Below are positions 9,436 through 18,283 of a stretch of DNA of 64,000 nt, one piece after another. The DNA is from an uncultured Myxococcales bacterium (lineage in GTDB: Bacteria > Myxococcota_A > Bradymonadia > UBA7976 > VGTA01): NCBI GenBank assembly GCA_937146725.1, contig CAKZRU010000125.1:1-64000 (forward strand), given 5' to 3'. Position 1 is the first letter of the stretch; every line of letters starts with the position of its first letter. The notes beneath the pieces were generated by a model. That model saw nothing but the letters and a program-made list of their open reading frames with translations, searched no databases and was not told where the DNA came from. The position numbers and the translations under genes are program-made.

Positions 9436-12400
9436 ATGTTGCACACCCCCTTGATCGTTTTTGCCTTTGCTCATGAACGTAGCGAGAGTAAGCCACCGGT
9501 TAGGAATCTTCTTAAGGAACAGCTTCAAGTCACCTCATTGGTGTCTCCATTGGTGCAACAAAAGCTTTGCGAAACCCAAGCTTTAGTGAATGTCAATGTT
9601 GATCGCCTAAATGAGTTGATTAGTCGAGAAGGACATCGACTGATCGGTCTGCATTATGCCAGTGATGTAGCCACTCTTTTAAGAGCGAGAGAGGGCAAAG
9701 AAAAGTCAATGGAGCGAGCCTTAAAAGGCAAGCTAGGCCGTAAATTAGGAGCCTTACCTCATTTGCGTTGGCTATTTTTATCCGGTGATGGAAGCCAAGA
9801 GCAAGCAGAGGCCTTGATTAAGGCGGGGATTCCTTTAGTGGTAAGAAGCCATAATCTTATCAATGATGATGCTGCTTTTCGACTTGCATACTTTTTTTAT
9901 CAATCATTAGGACAAGGACATTCTTTAGGAAAAGCCTGTGAAAACTCGATGGCCGAAGTACGGCGAGATTATGTAAACAAAGCTAAGCTTACCTATGAGC
10001 ATGAGCCCCCCAGTGGTTATGGCTCTGATTGGCCCTTTGCTTATCATGTTAATCCTTATGTCGAGTCTCCATTGTGGTGGGGCATTCAAAATGCCCAAGG
10101 ACAAGCGGAAGCAAGCTTGCCCAATCGTGAGGTCAAAGAACTACCCGCTTTACCCTTTACTGATTTAAATCCGCTCAACGAGAGCTATGCCAATCTTTTT
10201 GTGGGTAAAGAAGAAGAACTGCGCTCTATTTATGAGGTCATCACTTCTAATGCAGCACCCTCAATTATTGTGGTGAGCGGCGCCAAAAAATCAGGCAAGT
10301 CATCCTTTTTGACCGCAGGACTGAGTCCGCTTTTTAATCAAGATTATCAGTATCGTTATCAAAGCTTCACTCAGGATGCATTGACCAGCTTATCAACAGC
10401 CTTATCGGCTGATGAGGATTTATCTTTGATGCGCACGTGGATAGAGCTTGAAGGCGGTGAAAAAAGAACCTTACTTCAACCACAGATGATCACCGAGTTA
10501 ATGAATGAAGCACAATCGTCATTTAGAACTCATTATCGCTCTGAAAAAGCAGACTTTACCCAATTTTTAAGAGCAATTAGAGCGATGTGGATTAGGGATG
10601 AAATCGGAGATGGTGATAACTTATTAGTGCGCTTGGGTGATCTCTTTGATCAGCAAAGTAAGCTGAATACTGAAGAAGCTGAGGAAAACACAGATCTTAG
10701 GCCACTTGTGGTCTGCTTGGACCATATTGAACGGTTATTTCAATGTGATACAACACTCGCTCAGCGTAGGCATGAGCGTTTTTGGGAAGTTTTACAGCAA
10801 CTTTGCTATAATCCTGACCGAGCATTAAGAGGTGGGATTATTCTTGGTGTCACCGCTGAATATACGACAGAAGTACTAGATGCCTTAAGAAAAAATCGTT
10901 TATCCTTTACTCACATTAGCCTACCCAAGCTCGAACGAAAAACGATTGAGCATTATATACAGCAGTTACGCAGTAATAACCGACTTAAAGAGCACTTTCC
11001 GATGATGCTTGATGAACAATTGCCAAACGCTTGGTCACAGCTATTAGAAACTGTACCTAGCGAAGAATTAGGCGATTGTTTTCATGAAATGTTTCGCAAA
11101 ATATGGCGTTCAAACAATAAGCGTCCTCTATTGTTGAATACAGAAAAACTATTAAATACTTTTCCGGAAGCACCCAGTTTAAAAAGGCTTTTACTTGATA
11201 GAGTTCGTGAGTTTACTGCCCTTATGCGTGCTCAAGGTGATGATGAGCTTAGTGATCACTTTGCCTTGGATTTAATCTATCGTATGGTGCAAGCACGCAG
11301 TGAAGATGCACTTGCAGAAGTCGAAATAGAGTCTTTACTACAAGATTATTTAAGTTGGGAGACTAGCCTACCTAACCCTTGGGGAAATCGTCAGAAAGTC
11401 TTAGGAGATCAGTCATTATGGGTGATTACTCAAGCGATTGACTTAGGGATCTTTCGAGGACAAATCAAGGCGGGTATCGCCTTACCTAGTGGCACCCTAC
11501 ACCTCAGTCACCCTCTTTTAGAGGAAGTCATCAAAGAGGAATGGGAACATAAGCTTGGTCATTTTGGGCGAGCGATTGTTCGTATGGCTGATTATGCTCA
11601 AGCCCAACTTGTCCCTAGCTCTGAAGATTTAAATCTAGCTACAAATGCCTTTAAAGTGATGCGACTACCAACAATGATAGAAGCTGAATTACTTCTTAAA
11701 GGTTTAGCGACTTTAGAGGAAACTCAAGCGCGTACTCAAGTGAGTTCAAAGCGAGATCAACTGATACAACTTATTTTAGTCGCAGGGCTCATCCTAACTA
11801 TGGGACGTTGTGCTCAAATTGGAGGCGAATATGAAGACATTGCACAACAGCAATATCAAGTGGATGATCAATTACGCCTATTAGCCGCTGAAAAGTCATT
11901 TGATGAAGGCGAAGTGGATTTAGCCGCCGCCTTACTTAATGAGGTGCAAGTACCTGAACAACGAGCAGCATGGATGCCATTGGCGCTAAAAACCCTAAAT
12001 CAACCTTTGGCGAGTTCTAGAGTCGTTTCTCCCACAGTATGGTCTGAAGCAGTGATCACACCACAAGCGCTTCAGGTACGAAATGAGTCAGGTGAGGCTT
12101 CATTATGGAGTGGTAAAGAGTATAAGATGAGCCATAACTTGGGCCCCGCTAACTTGATTGATTATATTGAATCAGGACAGCGTTGGGTGACCTTTGATGA
12201 TGGGATTTTAAGCTTTTGGTCACTTGATCAAGAACAGGGTACAAGTAAGCGATTACCACAAAGTACGATTAAAGATTTAGCGATTAATCATGAAGGAACA
12301 ATCGCGGCAGTACTCAATCATGATGGGCAGGTTAAGTTATATCGAAGTTATGAATATCCAATTAAATCTTTTACAGGATTAAATGGTTCAAGAATCAAAA

Positions 12401-14358
12401 GCATCGAAATCAGTCCGGACCGCTTGGCACTTTTAATGATTGATGACTCTGGTTCTGTACAGTCTGTCAACTTGGTTGAAGGTCAGTTAGAGTTTAGTAT
12501 TCCGGCCAAAGCCAACACAACACTACTTGAAGCCAAGTGGCTAGGTGGTCTTGGTCATCAAGTGATTGCTTTACACAAAGACAACTTGGGCAATGACTCC
12601 AAAAAAATGGATCAAGTATTAAGCCTGCATCAAGTTGGCCAAGAGCCTAAAACAATCTATCAATCAAAGCTTCCTATACAAAAGGTTTATTATTCGCCTT
12701 ATCAGGCTCAAATCGCGCTTGAAGGTAAGTCCGCTTCGAATCAAGTTTCTTTTGAAATCTTTGATTTAAGCCAACAACAGCCACAGTCTTTAACCATTCG
12801 ACAAACTCGGATAAAAACCAAAGATCTGATTTTTGACCCGAGTGGCCAAAGAGTGATTTTTCATTCCGCTAAAGCTCAGCAAGCCTCTTTACTTTATTCG
12901 ATCAAAGAACGCTCACGAGTGCTTGAACTGAAGTCATTAAATAATGAAGCCTTTGAGCAATTCTTAATCTCACCTAAAGGTGAGTATATTTTAGGGCGCA
13001 CAGCAGAAGGCATAAGCGAATGGAATGCACTCACCGGTCGACTTTTGCAAAACTTCTCAAAAGCTAAACTCAAACCATTAGCCATGAGAGTGATTGCTGA
13101 TAAACTTCATGTCGCTTTATCCGATCAACAAAGCTTAACTCATGCCGAGCTTTTGACTTGGCGCTTAGATGATCAACTCTTAAGTACGACAATCTCTAAT
13201 CATAGCGAAGAAATGACTTACAGCCTTTGGCACAACCAAGCATTGATTACCAGTAATCAAAGCGGTGAAATCGCTGTGTGGGATTTGACCAACTTGAGTC
13301 AAAAGCTTCGGTTTATGGGCCATCAAAAAGGGATTACCAAGCTTGCCTTACATCCAAGTCGTAAAAGTTTTTATTCCGGTGCAGTGGACGGTAGTTTATC
13401 CTTGTGGTCCATTGATGAGGGTCGGGCTTTAGCTCGTTTAGAAGGCCATGAGAGTGGAATTACCACACTCAGTACAATAAGTACTTCTAAAGGCATTTAT
13501 ACTGCAAGTGGTGATCAAAAAGGGTGGATTTGGTATTGGAATGAGCTAGGTAAAGCAGAAGCGCATTGGAAAGCAAGTCGCTCAAGAATAGAGGAACTTG
13601 CGCTTGCTCCAGAGGCCGACTATTTAATTGTGCGCTCTGCAAACCGTAATGAAGCAGGAGCAATTTGGAAGCTTAGTCAAGGAGAGCAAGCTCAAAAAGT
13701 GGCCGAATTACCCAATGCTTTGTTGTCGATTCAATGGCAAGGCCAAGGAAGCGAGCTTAGTGCTTATGGTTTAACTGAAACGGGTGATTATATACGTTGG
13801 CAGCCGAGAAATACTCGGGTGGAAACTGTAGCTGAACTCAGTAGTGTTTTGGGAAATGCTCGTTTAAGTAAGGCCAAATTAAACAAAAACTCTCCTTGGT
13901 TAGTAGGCGTCACCAAGCAAGGCCAAGCAGTTTTACATCATTTGGAGAAGCGACAAACGGTAGTCATACCAACACAAGGCAAGGTACAGTTTGCTGAGTT
14001 TATGGAAGGCACTGTGACCGATGAACCGAAATTGGTTTTGGGTGGATTGCAGGGGCAACTTTGGCTTTGGCAAGATCAACAAGTCATAGAGCTTGACAGT
14101 CTGCAAGGACCATTAACAGGGGTTGAAAGTTCTGAGGATGGCCTATCATTTGTGGCCCGATCAGAAGAGTATACTCAAGTGTGGGATCAAGCATTTGATC
14201 AAGCATCCATCAAAAAACGAGTGCTAGAAAAGTCTCAGGTTTGTTTAAATGTACAAGAGCGTATCAAGCGTTTGGATGAAAGCAAAGCAACCGCAGAAGC
14301 ACGAGCGCAAAGTTGTGCGCAAAAAGTACAGGAACTCAAAGAGCAGAGTGCTTATTGA
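9436..14358 (+). CDS. CHAT-like / nSTAND ATPase / WD40 repeat signalling protein
   Basis: This 1640-residue multidomain protein starts with a CHAT-like caspase-fold domain (1 to about 190: LIVFAFAHER..., then the C-terminal family signature GIPLVVRSHNLINDDAAFRLAYFFYQSLGQGHSLGKA). The usual HYAGH and NGC catalytic sites read HYASD and SGD, so His and Cys appear lost. A nSTAND1-type NTPase follows (about 245-720): FVGKEEEL, Walker A SGAKKSGKSS (about 280-289) and Walker B LVVCLDHIERLF (about 421-432). One hydrophobic segment (about 776-793) precedes a large WD40-type propeller region (about 850-1590, for example SLSLWSIDEGRALARLEGH). A short coiled coil ends the protein. STAND NTPases oligomerise on ligand binding and activate an effector; here the effector may be a scaffold. 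ATG with GAGG eight bases upstream. Confidence 0.85.
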   Translation: MLHTPLIVFAFAHERSESKPPVRNLLKEQLQVTSLVSPLVQQKLCETQALVNVNVDRLNELISREGHRLIGLHYASDVATLLRAREGKEKSMERALKGKLGRKLGALPHLRWLFLSGDGSQEQAEALIKAGIPLVVRSHNLINDDAAFRLAYFFYQSLGQGHSLGKACENSMAEVRRDYVNKAKLTYEHEPPSGYGSDWPFAYHVNPYVESPLWWGIQNAQGQAEASLPNREVKELPALPFTDLNPLNESYANLFVGKEEELRSIYEVITSNAAPSIIVVSGAKKSGKSSFLTAGLSPLFNQDYQYRYQSFTQDALTSLSTALSADEDLSLMRTWIELEGGEKRTLLQPQMITELMNEAQSSFRTHYRSEKADFTQFLRAIRAMWIRDEIGDGDNLLVRLGDLFDQQSKLNTEEAEENTDLRPLVVCLDHIERLFQCDTTLAQRRHERFWEVLQQLCYNPDRALRGGIILGVTAEYTTEVLDALRKNRLSFTHISLPKLERKTIEHYIQQLRSNNRLKEHFPMMLDEQLPNAWSQLLETVPSEELGDCFHEMFRKIWRSNNKRPLLLNTEKLLNTFPEAPSLKRLLLDRVREFTALMRAQGDDELSDHFALDLIYRMVQARSEDALAEVEIESLLQDYLSWETSLPNPWGNRQKVLGDQSLWVITQAIDLGIFRGQIKAGIALPSGTLHLSHPLLEEVIKEEWEHKLGHFGRAIVRMADYAQAQLVPSSEDLNLATNAFKVMRLPTMIEAELLLKGLATLEETQARTQVSSKRDQLIQLILVAGLILTMGRCAQIGGEYEDIAQQQYQVDDQLRLLAAEKSFDEGEVDLAAALLNEVQVPEQRAAWMPLALKTLNQPLASSRVVSPTVWSEAVITPQALQVRNESGEASLWSGKEYKMSHNLGPANLIDYIESGQRWVTFDDGILSFWSLDQEQGTSKRLPQSTIKDLAINHEGTIAAVLNHDGQVKLYRSYEYPIKSFTGLNGSRIKSIEISPDRLALLMIDDSGSVQSVNLVEGQLEFSIPAKANTTLLEAKWLGGLGHQVIALHKDNLGNDSKKMDQVLSLHQVGQEPKTIYQSKLPIQKVYYSPYQAQIALEGKSASNQVSFEIFDLSQQQPQSLTIRQTRIKTKDLIFDPSGQRVIFHSAKAQQASLLYSIKERSRVLELKSLNNEAFEQFLISPKGEYILGRTAEGISEWNALTGRLLQNFSKAKLKPLAMRVIADKLHVALSDQQSLTHAELLTWRLDDQLLSTTISNHSEEMTYSLWHNQALITSNQSGEIAVWDLTNLSQKLRFMGHQKGITKLALHPSRKSFYSGAVDGSLSLWSIDEGRALARLEGHESGITTLSTISTSKGIYTASGDQKGWIWYWNELGKAEAHWKASRSRIEELALAPEADYLIVRSANRNEAGAIWKLSQGEQAQKVAELPNALLSIQWQGQGSELSAYGLTETGDYIRWQPRNTRVETVAELSSVLGNARLSKAKLNKNSPWLVGVTKQGQAVLHHLEKRQTVVIPTQGKVQFAEFMEGTVTDEPKLVLGGLQGQLWLWQDQQVIELDSLQGPLTGVESSEDGLSFVARSEEYTQVWDQAFDQASIKKRVLEKSQVCLNVQERIKRLDESKATAEARAQSCAQKVQELKEQSAY

Positions 14359-14465
14359 GTTAAGGACTTGAGTTAATAGCTTGATTTAATAAGTATTTAA
14401 AGGGTGTGAGCACCTTAAATCAAACCGATATGATACAGGTTAACGAGTGTGGAGGGAGTTAAAGG

Positions 14466-15185
14466 ATGAATATTGATAAAACGGTTACTTTGTTAAAAAC
14501 AGGGGAAACTTTTGAGAATCTAAAGCCACATGAAGGGTGCTATGAACAGTGGTTTGATAGAGTTTTTGAGGGCAAGGTCAAATGGGATTTAGTGAATGCA
14601 CCTTATGGGGATCTTTTACCTGATCCTAGTAAGGTTGACGCTTTATTAATCAGTGGGAGTCCGGTGTCAGTGTATGAACGTTTAGCATGGTCGGTAGCCT
14701 GCAGTGAGTGGATTGCTAAAGTGTGGGCGCGACAAGTTCCGATTTTGGGGATTTGCTATGGTCATCAATTACTCGCCGATGCCTTAGGCGGTGAGGTAAA
14801 AGCCTCTCCCAATGGTCGAGAAATGGGTGCAATTAGGGTTAGTCAATGTGGCAATGATGCTCTCTTTAACGACCTAGGATCAGAGTTTGAAGTTTGGCAA
14901 ACCCATATTGATGAAGTAAGCCGAATGCCCGATCAAGCTAAAATAATCGCCACCAATGAACATTCCAAAGTACAAGCAATGTCTATTGGTGATCATTGTC
15001 GCTCGGTACAGTGGCATCCAGAGATGAACCAAGAAATTATGAGTCATTATGTTCAAGAACGACAAGAGGTGATCGATGCTGCCTGGGGTGAAGGTGCCGC
15101 TTCGCAACTTTCCGCCTCACTTCCTAAGCAATTAAACAGTGGCTCTATTATTGCCCAAAACTTTATGAAAAATTGGCTGAATTGA
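14466..15185 (+). CDS. Class I glutamine amidotransferase (GMP-synthase-like GATase)
   Basis: This 239-residue stand-alone GATase1 protein would hydrolyse glutamine to supply ammonia, or act as a peptidase-like member of the family. The nucleophile elbow is GICYGHQ (Cys about residue 97), and the His/Glu pair is in VQWHPEMN (about 181-188), so the Cys-His-Glu triad is complete. The oxyanion segment LLISGSPVSVYE is present. No synthetase domain is fused, as in the GuaA-like subgroup of unknown acceptor. GGAGGGAG precedes the ATG. Its stop overlaps the mobA start region, suggesting translational coupling. Confidence 0.88.
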   Translation: MNIDKTVTLLKTGETFENLKPHEGCYEQWFDRVFEGKVKWDLVNAPYGDLLPDPSKVDALLISGSPVSVYERLAWSVACSEWIAKVWARQVPILGICYGHQLLADALGGEVKASPNGREMGAIRVSQCGNDALFNDLGSEFEVWQTHIDEVSRMPDQAKIIATNEHSKVQAMSIGDHCRSVQWHPEMNQEIMSHYVQERQEVIDAAWGEGAASQLSASLPKQLNSGSIIAQNFMKNWLN

Positions 15186-15886
15186 CCGTGAGACAATTGG
15201 GCCCACAAGATGAGCAAGCGAGTTCTCAAGTTCAGCAAACGAGTTCTCAAGTTCAGCAAGCTGTCAATGATTTAAAAGCTCATGCCGAAGTGGCTATTTT
15301 ATGTGGCGGATTAGGAAAAAGGCTAGGAGGCGTGCAAAAAGGAGCGATCGTTCATCAAGGCTCGCGTCTAATTGATCGTCTGTCTTTGCTTGGTCAACAG
15401 CTTGGAACGCGTATCTTATGGGTCGAGAAAACTTCAAATCTACTACCGGATCCTTATGGATTTGTTGATCAAAGGCTGACCGATGATGCCTTAGGCGGCA
15501 TGGCCGGTGCGATCATCACAGCGCTTAAGGCCTCAAAATCTGAATGGCTTTGGGTTTTTGCTTGCGATCTACCATTATTGGAAGTGCATCACTTGGGATC
15601 ACTTGCACAGCAAGCATTGAATGCAGTTAATTCATGTCAAGGGTGCGCTTTTACAGAAAAAGGACGTCCACAGCCTTTATCAGCACTTTGGCGTACAAAC
15701 TGTCATGAAGAATTGAGTCAATATATCCAAAACGGGGGCAGTCTAAGTCGCTTTTTATCTACGCATGGTGCTTTAATCCCATTAGAGCCTGGAAACATGA
15801 TCAAAAGGCAAGGTTTTACCTTATCTCCTCTTTTTAACCTCAATACTCCAGATGATTTACAAGTTCTTAAGCGACTTCAATCCTAA
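15173..15886 (+). CDS. mobA: Molybdenum cofactor guanylyltransferase (MobA-like)
   Basis: This protein transfers GMP to molybdopterin to form the guanine dinucleotide cofactor. The nucleotide-binding start LCGGLGKRLGGVQKGAI (about residues 42-58) fits the L-x-GG-x-S-x-RMG-x-x-K signature, although Ser is Gly and Met is Leu. ACDLPLL carries the metal-binding Asp, and LNTPDDL near the end matches the family's N-T-P-x-D/E. The start is uncertain: the longest frame opens with TTG at 15173, another TTG at 15182 overlaps the TGA of the GATase, and a GTG lies at 15188. About 25 residues of Gln/Ser-rich repeat precede the domain. A related NTP-transferase role is the main alternative. Confidence 0.8.
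   Translation: MAELTVRQLGPQDEQASSQVQQTSSQVQQAVNDLKAHAEVAILCGGLGKRLGGVQKGAIVHQGSRLIDRLSLLGQQLGTRILWVEKTSNLLPDPYGFVDQRLTDDALGGMAGAIITALKASKSEWLWVFACDLPLLEVHHLGSLAQQALNAVNSCQGCAFTEKGRPQPLSALWRTNCHEELSQYIQNGGSLSRFLSTHGALIPLEPGNMIKRQGFTLSPLFNLNTPDDLQVLKRLQS
15219..15260 (+). repeat. 21-bp direct repeat, two copies, in the mobA 5' end
   Basis: Two adjacent copies of a 21-base unit beginning CGAGTTCTCAAGTTCAGC, differing only in the last base. In frame they encode a doubled SSQVQQT/A heptapeptide in the poorly conserved N-terminal extension. Confidence 0.9.
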
Positions 15887-15890
15887 ACTA

Positions 15891-15919
15891 TTGAGATTTT
15901 GTGTATGGTTCACTATGAT
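15891..15919 (+). promoter_or_regulatory. Sigma-70-type promoter upstream of the PP2C gene
   Basis: TTGAGA (15891-15896), a 17-base spacer and TATGAT (15914-15919), 55 bases before the PP2C ATG. Both hexamers are close to consensus and the spacing is ideal. The inverted repeat 15911-15946 overlaps the -10. Confidence 0.55.
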
Positions 15920-15946
15920 GTGTTTTCAAGTTAATCGTTCATAGTG
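15911..15946. promoter_or_regulatory. Inverted repeat overlapping the -10 of the PP2C promoter
   Basis: CACTATGA (15911-15918) and TCATAGTG (15939-15946) are perfect 8-base inverted copies separated by 20 bases. The left arm covers the -10 hexamer and the right arm falls in the 5' leader. It could be a repressor-type operator or an mRNA hairpin; chance cannot be excluded for 8 bases. Confidence 0.4.
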
Positions 15947-15974
15947 TAGCTCGCCAAAGAAATTAGGTATTCTG

Positions 15975-18158
15975 ATGAATTTAAGCTCTAGTGGTAAGAC
16001 CCATGTGGGTATGAAACGTACTCATAACGAAGACAGCCTACGTGTTTATCGTGACGAAAATCTCTTTGTCGTCTCCGACGGTATGGGCGGACATGCTTCC
16101 GGTGAAGTGGCGAGTGAAATGTCTGCTGAAACAATTGCCGCATTCTATCGAGCGACCAGCCTAGATGAAGATATTACTTGGCCCTACAAATATAACTATG
16201 CGCAGAGCTATCAAGAAAATCGAATTCGCGTTGGCGTACAAATGAGTAATCAGCGCATTTTCCAATCTTCGGTTTATGATATGAAGCTCAAAGGCATGGG
16301 CACCACCATGGTTGCTCTAAGTTTTTATGACAGTAAGCTTTCTATCGGCCATGTGGGTGACAGCCGAGTCTATCGAGTCCGAGATTCTGTACTTGAGCAG
16401 TTGACCGAAGACCATTCTCTACTGAATGACTACATGAAGCTTCGTCCGGGTGGAATGACGCCCGAAGAAATTGAAAACTTTCCACATAAAAATGTCATTG
16501 TTCGTGCCTTGGGCATGAAAGACTCTGTCGAAGTAGATGTCATTACCGAAGATGTAAATGTAGGCGATCTACTTTTGCTTTGTTCCGATGGTCTTTCTGG
16601 TATGATTACCGATCAAGAAATGTCAGACATCATCAATAGAGCAACCAGAGATGCCGGCGGCATCTTAAATGTTGATCTTGATGAATTGTGCGAACAGTTG
16701 ATCACGGCAGCCAATCGAAATGGTGGAACCGACAATATTACAGTCCTTTTGGTCAGAAGTGAGCCAGAGTCACTCGAGCAAGAGTCAAATACAAAGCAAG
16801 AGTCAAGTACAAAGCAAGAGTCAAGTACAAAGCAAGAGTCACCAGAACAAGATCAGCCTTCTTCTGCAGCAGATCAGCAAGCGCCAAGTTTACAAACGGA
16901 TAACCCTTTTGCACCGGCTTGGTTAGCGAGTGAAAAAACGAATGAAGATGAGGCTGAAAATGAGGCCGATACACAAATTGCAGATGAGAATAATCATCAA
17001 GCCAAGCAAGATGCTGATATTGGTTTTGCACTCGAAGAAAAACTTGCCCCAAAAGCAGATGAATTGGGTCTTGATACAATCATGGATCCAATGGATGAAA
17101 GTGATTCGGTTGCAGACATTGATGAAGAAATTGAAGAGAGCACCGAGGTAAGCGTTGAACCGGCCGAGCAAGTCATCGATCAAGTTGATCAAGAAAGCAT
17201 AGAGTCTGCTGATCCTTTCGTAGGCGCTAAAACTCTTGTTGCTAAACCACCGGTCGATTTTGAGTTAGCTACTGAATCAGTGAGTGATGAAGCAAGCGAG
17301 CAAGCTGAAGCAAATGAGCAAGCTGAAGCAAGTGAGCCAGCAGAAGCAAATGAGCAAGCTGAAGCAAGTGAGCAAGCTGAAGCAAATGAGCCGGCCAAAG
17401 CTAATAGCGCTCAAGAGTTTTCAGCCGAAGAAGCAGAAGCAACTGAAATGAATCAAGAGGTTGTAGAGACAACACAAGATTTGGACTTGGCAAGTGCTCA
17501 AAACTCAGCGACCGATCAGGGATCGGATAATTCTGAACTTGCTGATGAACTTGGTTCAGACTTAGCTCAAAAGTTAAGTAGTGATGAAGCCCCAAGTGAC
17601 TTTCCCGACTTACAAGGTGACTTTCCTGACTTACAAGGTGACTTTTCTGACTTACAAGGTGACTTTCCTGACTTAAATCGAGACTTTGATACAGTTCGGG
17701 TTTTGCCTAGCCAAAAGCAGGAGATGGATACTGTTCAAGTAAATCGACAAGAAGCAGTCACTGTTAAGGTTAAATCCACAGAACTCGGTTTACCTACGCT
17801 TGCTCCCAACAATGATCAAGTAGACTCTGATTTACAAGGACTTGATAATCTACAAACTGTAAGGGTTATGCCCACACTTGATCAGAACAAGAGTGAGCAA
17901 GAAGAGGCTGTGGACACCTTGCAGACCAAGTCTGATGTTGAAGAAACGAATGAAATTAATCCATTAGAGTTAGCTGAAGACTTTGAAGCGCCTGATATAC
18001 AAGAAACAGAAACTCAGCTTTCACCAGTGGGTAAAGTCGAGATGATGACAACAACTCTATCAGAAGCAAGTCAGGAAGAAGCAAGCCAAGACGAAGCAAG
18101 TCAGGAAACTGAGCTAGAAAATCAAGGCAATGATCAAGAAAAAGCAGAAGAAAGCTAA
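15975..18158 (+). CDS. PP2C-family Ser/Thr phosphatase with long acidic repeat tail
   Basis: Residues 1 to about 265 are a complete bacterial PP2C (Stp1/PrpC-like) metal-dependent phosphatase: THNEDS, VVSDGMGGHA, GMGTT, GHVGDSRVYR, LCSDGLSGM and GGTDNITVLL give the metal-binding Asp residues in the right order. Such enzymes reverse Hanks-type kinase signalling. The remaining ~460 residues are acidic, low-complexity and probably disordered, with several in-frame tandem repeats. A set of short hydrophobic-flanked Thr motifs recurs near the end (DTVRVLP, DTVQVN, VTVKV, QTVRVMP), spaced like docking or phospho-Thr sites. No membrane segment is visible. It probably has its own promoter. Typical PP2C proteins are about 250 residues, so this one is exceptionally long. 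Confidence 0.9.
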   Translation: MNLSSSGKTHVGMKRTHNEDSLRVYRDENLFVVSDGMGGHASGEVASEMSAETIAAFYRATSLDEDITWPYKYNYAQSYQENRIRVGVQMSNQRIFQSSVYDMKLKGMGTTMVALSFYDSKLSIGHVGDSRVYRVRDSVLEQLTEDHSLLNDYMKLRPGGMTPEEIENFPHKNVIVRALGMKDSVEVDVITEDVNVGDLLLLCSDGLSGMITDQEMSDIINRATRDAGGILNVDLDELCEQLITAANRNGGTDNITVLLVRSEPESLEQESNTKQESSTKQESSTKQESPEQDQPSSAADQQAPSLQTDNPFAPAWLASEKTNEDEAENEADTQIADENNHQAKQDADIGFALEEKLAPKADELGLDTIMDPMDESDSVADIDEEIEESTEVSVEPAEQVIDQVDQESIESADPFVGAKTLVAKPPVDFELATESVSDEASEQAEANEQAEASEPAEANEQAEASEQAEANEPAKANSAQEFSAEEAEATEMNQEVVETTQDLDLASAQNSATDQGSDNSELADELGSDLAQKLSSDEAPSDFPDLQGDFPDLQGDFSDLQGDFPDLNRDFDTVRVLPSQKQEMDTVQVNRQEAVTVKVKSTELGLPTLAPNNDQVDSDLQGLDNLQTVRVMPTLDQNKSEQEEAVDTLQTKSDVEETNEINPLELAEDFEAPDIQETETQLSPVGKVEMMTTTLSEASQEEASQDEASQETELENQGNDQEKAEES
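16779..16842 (+). repeat. 18-bp tandem repeat in the PP2C tail (KQESST)
   Basis: Three full 18-base units starting CAAGAGTCAA plus a partial fourth, encoding repeated Q-E-S-S/N-T-K. It lies immediately after the catalytic domain. Confidence 0.9.
17289..17400 (+). repeat. 18-bp tandem repeat in the PP2C tail (A-S/N-E-x-A-E)
   Basis: About six degenerate 18-base units of the form GCAAGCGAGCAAGCTGAA encode alternating ASEQAE, ANEQAE, ASEPAE and ANEPAK. Unit-to-unit changes alternate Ser and Asn. Confidence 0.85.
17598..17678 (+). repeat. 21-bp tandem repeat in the PP2C tail (DFPDLQG)
   Basis: Four consecutive 21-base copies (the last diverging at its end) encode DFPDLQG, DFPDLQG, DFSDLQG and DFPDLNR. 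It sits just before the recurrent T-V-x-V motifs. Confidence 0.9.
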
Positions 18159-18283
18159 ACCTACTTACTTTTTTAAAGTATGACCTGTCATAATCCACAG
18201 TGAACTAGTACTAATGTGTAGTTCAAAGGCTCGTTGTTGACTCGGTATAATCGAATCAGAATAGGTTTAGATCATCAACTGTT

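Noticed and set aside
14380..14436. Rho-independent terminator after the STAND gene
   Set aside because: There is an imperfect TTTAAAGGGTG/CACCTTAAA hairpin, but no T-run follows it.
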